From: Siphonodentalium dalli
Taxonomy: Eukaryota; Mollusca; Scaphopoda; Gadilida; Siphonodentaliidae
DNA length: 64,000 nucleotides
Assembly: GCA_032622095.1 (NCBI GenBank)
Contig: CP136068.1
Location: forward strand, 59,418,025-59,482,024
Reading direction: 5' to 3'
How positions within the stretch are numbered: position 1 is the stretch's first letter; every line of letters begins with the position of its first letter. Positions 59,709 to 64,000 of this stretch are shown one piece after another. Under the pieces are notes generated by a model, which was not told where the DNA came from, did not search any database, and saw nothing but the letters and a program-made list of their open reading frames with translations. Both the position numbers and the translations under genes were made by a program.

Positions 59709-60405
59709 GGTTTGCGCTATAACTGCTCAATGTTTTAAGGTGTTACACAGCGTCTGATAAAAAGAGTTCTATCTGGAATATTCACACAATTTTTTCAGAG
59801 AACATGCATAGAGTAAACATATCGTAAAGTAGTTCCGTTTAATTCGGGATTAATTAACCCTCAGACTGCCGAAACTGCCGACAATAAATTCGCTTGTTTG
59901 TGTCCCCCGAAAATCAAACTTGCCTGTTTAGAGGTCCCATTTTCGTGGCTAATGGTGATAGAATCACAATTTTTCAGTCAAGTTCATGGATAAATTACAT
60001 TACACTTAATCGGCTTATGTCCGCGGCCATAAACCTGCGTTTTGATAACAATTTATTTGAGACAAACTGTTGCGCGGGTATCAGTCGGCGCTTATCGGTT
60101 GAAGTTATTATGATCGTGCAGCCTGCACGTGCAACAAGTGTTCAAATACAACAGAAAAAAAATACTATGTCAAATAAATAACGTGATCAATGGACAGACA
60201 CGTTTCATTTCCGTGGGACACGAAAAAGCGAATTTAATGTCGTCAGTTTCGGCAGTCTGAGGGTTTTAATTAATCTCCTTTACGATATCCCGATAGGACT
60301 ATGTTTACTCTTTGTTCTCTGAAAAAAAAATGGTGTGAATATTCCCGATAGAACTATTTTTATCAGACGTTTTGTAACACATTAAAACATTGAGCAGTTA
60401 GCGCA
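59709..60405. mobile_element. Foldback element with imperfect arms
   Basis: The left arm (59,709-59,850: 'gcgctataactgctcaatgt', 'gataaaaagagttctatc', 'gagtaaacatatcg') pairs with the right arm (60,270-60,405: 'cgatatcccgataggactat', 'gatagaactatttttatcag', 'acattgagcagttagcgc'). The centre is occupied by the MITE at 59,858-60,263. Confidence 0.7.
59858..60263. mobile_element. piggyBac-like MITE in the centre of the foldback
   Basis: TIRs CCCTCAGACTGCCGAAACTG and CAGTTTCGGCAGTCTGAGGG are perfect over 20 bp. TTAA precedes the left end (59,854-59,857); the right end is followed by TT then TTAA (60,266-60,269), a small change in the expected duplication. A 95-codon frame inside has no recognisable transposase feature. 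Confidence 0.75.
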
Positions 60406-62230
60406 ATTTTCTGAAATTTCGGACTATTTCGTCTATAAAAATACGATGAGCAACTGAAAATGTTTTTCAACATTCTGGAAGGGGTATATGTCCATGGTAT
60501 ATATGTTTAAAATTTCACGCATAAACTATGACAGATAACAAAGTTATAATTAGTTTTATAGGCCCACCATAAATCCCCTATAATAAACGCATGCCTCCGT
60601 AAGCACATGGCTTTGCTGTGGATACTTTCGTTCCCAGCATGCATCATTCTCGCTATCTGTAAAATGTCTATGAACAATGGCTGCATGTGCCATGCACTCT
60701 TAGCTTTGATCCGCATTTAGAAGCATTCTGGTGTGGCGAATGAGAAACCTGCAGTAATTTATAAGCCGTAGTTCATTGTAATAATTTGAAGAATTACTTG
60801 TCTTAACGGAATTCTGAGGCGGTCCATTCATGTAACCAATATATGTTATATTATGATTTATATTTATGACTAATAATACGATCTTGGTGGCGTTACCATT
60901 TCTGACTATGGTTTTCTTGTTACGTACTGCTGTGTGGGTCAATCGCAACTTAGCCTGGTGCCCAGGCCAACAAGTATATCGTTACGAATAGTTCGTATTA
61001 TTTGCAGTAGAGGGGCAATGTCGCAAGGGCTATACTCGACTTTCACCTCAGAATTTGTAGTCACGGTATATTCAACTAATTAACGGGTCTTTTTCGGGTG
61101 GTTTCTAGGGGTCCGTGAAGATTCGGCAGGGAAGATTCGGCGGGTTTTATCGGCCGAATCTTCCTAGGTTTATACCAATATATTGGGACGGGAGATTTTA
61201 TAAAGGTACATGTTATGACGTTGTCACAATAATTATTTCAGCTGGAATGTAGTCGAATAGCAAACAAGAACGTTGTATTGAGCAATATTAGGATTTATGT
61301 ATTTGGTTGAGGTAAAATTTTGAATTGATGCCTCCCCCATAAACGACAAATGACTACAGGGACGTTGCCCTCAATGCCCTGTTTTAAACGCCACTTGTTC
61401 TTAAAACATAACATTGAACACGCCCCATTATTAGACATGATTATTTGTCACCACCTTTCGTTCAGTTGATATTACCCAACTTTTTAAAACTATCAGTTGG
61501 GTTCCCAGCTTTTGTAACATTTATATTTGGGTACCCAGCTTTGTAAAATCAGACTGCAGTAGGCCTACCCATATGACTTGGCCTACATTTCTTCTCCGCT
61601 ATTATTTTTAAACATCGTGACAAATATAGCCTATATCAATTCATAAAGTGATCACAAATTGAACAGGTTCATTTCACTGACGTCGTTCACTAATTAAATC
61701 ACGCTCTGTTAGAGATTTCATAAAGTATACCCAACTCAAATTTAAAAAAAGCTGGGTACCAACTGAAAATAAAAAAAAAAGCTGGGTAGCCGACTGGGCG
61801 AAAAAGGGTGACAATGACCATTTCAGCATTATTGCAGGGCCTATATTTCGGCGAGAATCCAAACCTAGATTCTCGTAAATATTCTCGCAAATTACCCTGG
61901 ATTCATTCTCGTGAAAAATTATGTATGGATTCTCGCAAAATCAGATGAAATATATACCCTGTATTGGCTGGGGTAATTTTAAATGTTGGCGACATGCGCA
62001 ACTTTTGGCATTTTTAACCAATATACATATACATACCCATCCCATACTTTGTCTGAGGTATTCCTATCAATTATTTACTTGGATTCAACGGATTGGGGCT
62101 CATCAAGCTACCAACTAAAATAGTTTGTTGTTCTAACTTCTAACCAGTAGACTTAGAGCAGTTTAGCAGAAGGGCGGACTGCTATCAACATGCTGTTGTC
62201 ACCCCCACCCCCTGTCCGCACGCCCCTGAC
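60406..62230. other. Unassigned sequence with small inverted repeats
   Basis: 'cttaacggaattctgag' occurs here (60,802) and at 59,553 in the same orientation, suggesting a duplicated flank around the foldback. 'gattcggc' / 'gccgaatc' words form a stem at 61,120-61,170. 'agctgggtacc' words in both orientations (61,480-61,800) form a loose inverted repeat. No gene. Confidence 0.5.
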
Positions 62231-62235
62231 AGCAG

Positions 62236-62400
62236 GGATGGGGTAATTGTAATTGTAATTGATTGTAATTAATTACATTTTTTCAAGTAATTGCATGCAA
62301 TTGGTAATTGAGTTTATTCTCAATTACATGTAATTGCAATTGTAATTGGTTAGGATGTAATTGTAATTAGGGTCTAATTTCAATTACTTCAAAATCACAG
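62236..62400. repeat. (AATTGT)n-like repeat behind a hAT-like tip
   Basis: 'cagggatggggtaattgtaa' begins a field of ATTGTAATT / AATTACAAT words to about 62,390. CAGGGATGGG is the kind of tip seen in hAT elements with such sub-terminal repeats; the other end and an 8-bp TSD were not found. Confidence 0.5.
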
Positions 62401-62808
62401 GTACTTGTTTCTTCTCAAAGTTATTCTTGATTCATCCAGTGGTTTCTTCAAATGTTTTTTTGGTGACTGGCTATCACTGTGTTGTCACAACACTGAGTTT
62501 TTATCCACTGTGTCTCAATGGTGAGTTCTGTTGACACCTCCTGTTTGTTTGCTTAAGCATCAATTGGTTAACCTTTGAGGTAGAAGGCTTGTTTTGATAA
62601 ATACAATGAGAAACCAACTTCAAATAATTGACAATAGAGCACTATAATATATCACTCTTATGATCATGTTTCATTATCTCCATCTGTTATGGTATATATG
62701 CTATGGTAGAAATTCATACCAACCATTGGCAGGAGAGTGGAGCAAAACGGTCGTGATTGCTTCGACCTTATTAGTTCCTCTAGTCTTTTGTCAGAGCGTT
62801 GAGCACGG

Positions 62809-63816
62809 GTGAGTCGTGTTGCCGCGCCTCCGGGTGCAGCTGCCCCCGTGCTTAACGCCAGTGAGACGGTTTTGGATTATGCTTATGGATTTAATCCCAG
62901 ACGCCGTGTTGGCCGCAGTGCAAAGGAGTCGGTATTGGACATTGCTAACTGGAGTCTCCAATCTAGCAGGGGATACCTGACCCTTTGCCTGGAGTTCCGG
63001 ACTGAAGATGCTGGCATCCAGAGATCACAGACCCGGGACACCAACTCCAAGACTGCCTCCTGTTCCATGAAGTTTGGGAAGGGGCCTCCCAAGAAGAAGA
63101 CGCCTACCAGAAAAAGGGACGCCGCCAGACGGGCGAAATGGAAGAAGGGGTGACTGTTGATCTGCCAGTCACCCCTCCCCGTGTGAATCAGCCGACGTCC
63201 AGTGTCACAGCCGGCAGGTCGGAGTTGTCTGAGAGACGCCCAGACGACCCGACCTCCATGGAGACAGGCGATCGACATCGCACCAGCTAGCAGGGACTCC
63301 GTTGATCTGCCGGAGGTCCCTGCTGTCGTCGTCGAGGCGAGCGGGGAAAGGGAGCAGGAAACCACCCCTGCTGTTCCTGCCGCCAGCTTCGAGGTAGAGT
63401 TGGACAGCTTGCCACCACGGACACCGGAATTCCATCTCATCCCGGTGTCTCCCAGCTCTACCACTGGCAACAACAACAACAACACAGAAGAAGACAAATA
63501 AGAACTCGTTCTGCTGAAACACGAAGCCTTGGAAAGCCGAGTACACGCTGCGGCAGCCAAACAACAGAAATACATCATGACCAAGGCTGACTGCGCACTA
63601 TTGGAAAAAGATGAAATCTACACAGCAGCAGACTCTGGTGACCCATCTAACCTAGAATACCGGTTAGTGGATGGGGACATCCAGTTCCGGAGGGAGAAGC
63701 CAGTCAAGAAGATCGACACCAGCAGCTCGAGCTACGCCTCTCCATCGGATGCCTCTTCGACTGCACCACCGCCAGCGAAGAGGCCCAAAAAGAAAAAGAC
63801 CAAAAGAAAAAGATAG
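62809..63816 (+). pseudogene. Frameshifted basic ORF, probably from a retroelement
   Basis: GC-richer than its surroundings. The first frame (62,809-63,153, starting at a GTG, so the true start may be elsewhere) holds FNPRRRVGRSAKESVLDIAN and a basic block GKGPPKKKTPTRKRDAARRA. The downstream sequence then continues best in a shifted frame (TVDLPVTPPRVNQPTSS...), then back in the first frame at 63,295-63,816 with a TAA inside (63,499-63,501). It ends with a helical segment (ELVLLKHEALESRVHAAAAK) and a Ser/Pro/Lys-rich tail KRPKKKKTKRKR. 'aataaa' follows at 63,864. The composition resembles a nucleic-acid-binding ORF1/gag-like protein of a retroelement, but no zinc knuckle or RRM was recognised. 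Confidence 0.45.
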
Positions 63817-64000
63817 ACAAAAAATTGCTTCTTTTTTTAAATTTATTTTCTTATGTGTTCTAAAATAAAGGCAAAATACAAGAGGGGTTAAGGGGGGACC
63901 AATCGGTCCTTCCGACAATCCCGGTGTTAGCCCCCCCCCCCCCCAAACCACCCAAACCACCCACGCAAAAAAAAAATACCAACCATTGTTAATGCTATCA
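63817..64000. other. Possible 3' end of the retroelement-like unit
   Basis: A polyadenylation-like AATAAA at 63,864, then 'aagaggggttaaggggggac', C runs (63,932-63,945) and an A run near 63,966. No further feature before the window ends. Confidence 0.35.

Noticed and set aside
59894-60181. 95-codon frame in the TTAA MITE as a transposase fragment
   Set aside because: No piggyBac-type motif or similarity was recognised; the size fits a chance open frame.

Overview
The window reads as gene-poor, AT-rich nuclear DNA of a marine invertebrate, most likely a mollusc (a bivalve is my first guess). Two tandem-repeat families of about 150-160 bp end in 'acggac...ggacgacgg' tails, TACATGTA-type motifs are very frequent, and there are many foldback and TIR elements. 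This assignment rests on repeat style only. I found no convincing intact host gene, tRNA or rRNA. Nearly all recognisable structure is transposable-element (TE) derived.

Layout. 1-2.5 kb: end of a minisatellite-bearing terminal-hairpin element and a relic of its tail. 2.5-15 kb: mostly unassigned DNA with a foldback element (7.2-8.4 kb) that carries a piggyBac-like MITE in one arm, a 36-nt C run, and a second tandem family at 11.0-11.4 kb. 15.3-22.0 kb: a degenerate LINE (2A-like leader, PHD finger, endonuclease, reverse transcriptase) whose RT frame is cut by a 3.15-kb minisatellite-bearing element with about 18 units in a higher-order pattern. 24.5-32.7 kb, minus strand: a broken gene of a multicopy invertebrate protein family (coiled coil at the N-terminus, Tudor-like fold at the C-terminus). 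It is split by two insertions with 5-bp target duplications. The larger one (26,972-31,143) is a TIR transposon carrying, on the plus strand, a degenerate gene of a second uncharacterised family with motifs that resemble FEN/XPG-type nucleases.

33.7-36.9 kb: a minisatellite with a hAT-like insertion (8-bp TSD) and a polarity reversal around a 124-bp hairpin. 38.3-41.6 kb: short tandem repeats, a 330-bp palindrome, three tandem copies of a palindromic mariner-type MITE, and a field of palindromic TTGCGCTTAAGCGCAA-like motifs. 49.3-53.0 kb: a degenerate tandem array ending in a recent 260-bp duplication. 54.0-56.9 kb: a TIR element enclosing a telomere-like inverted minisatellite. 57.7-59.3 kb: a long-TIR element with a perfect 8-bp TSD, itself holding a TTAA-flanked MITE. 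59.7-60.4 kb: another foldback with a TTAA MITE inside. 62.8-63.8 kb: a frameshifted basic ORF, probably from a retroelement.

The dominant theme is nesting. At least six elements sit inside other elements, and in several cases the uninterrupted host sequence can be read from the flanks, which gives a relative order of insertions. The strongest candidate for something undescribed is the 4.2-kb TIR transposon with 5-bp TSDs and a possible nuclease-like protein, inserted in a gene of a second multicopy family.
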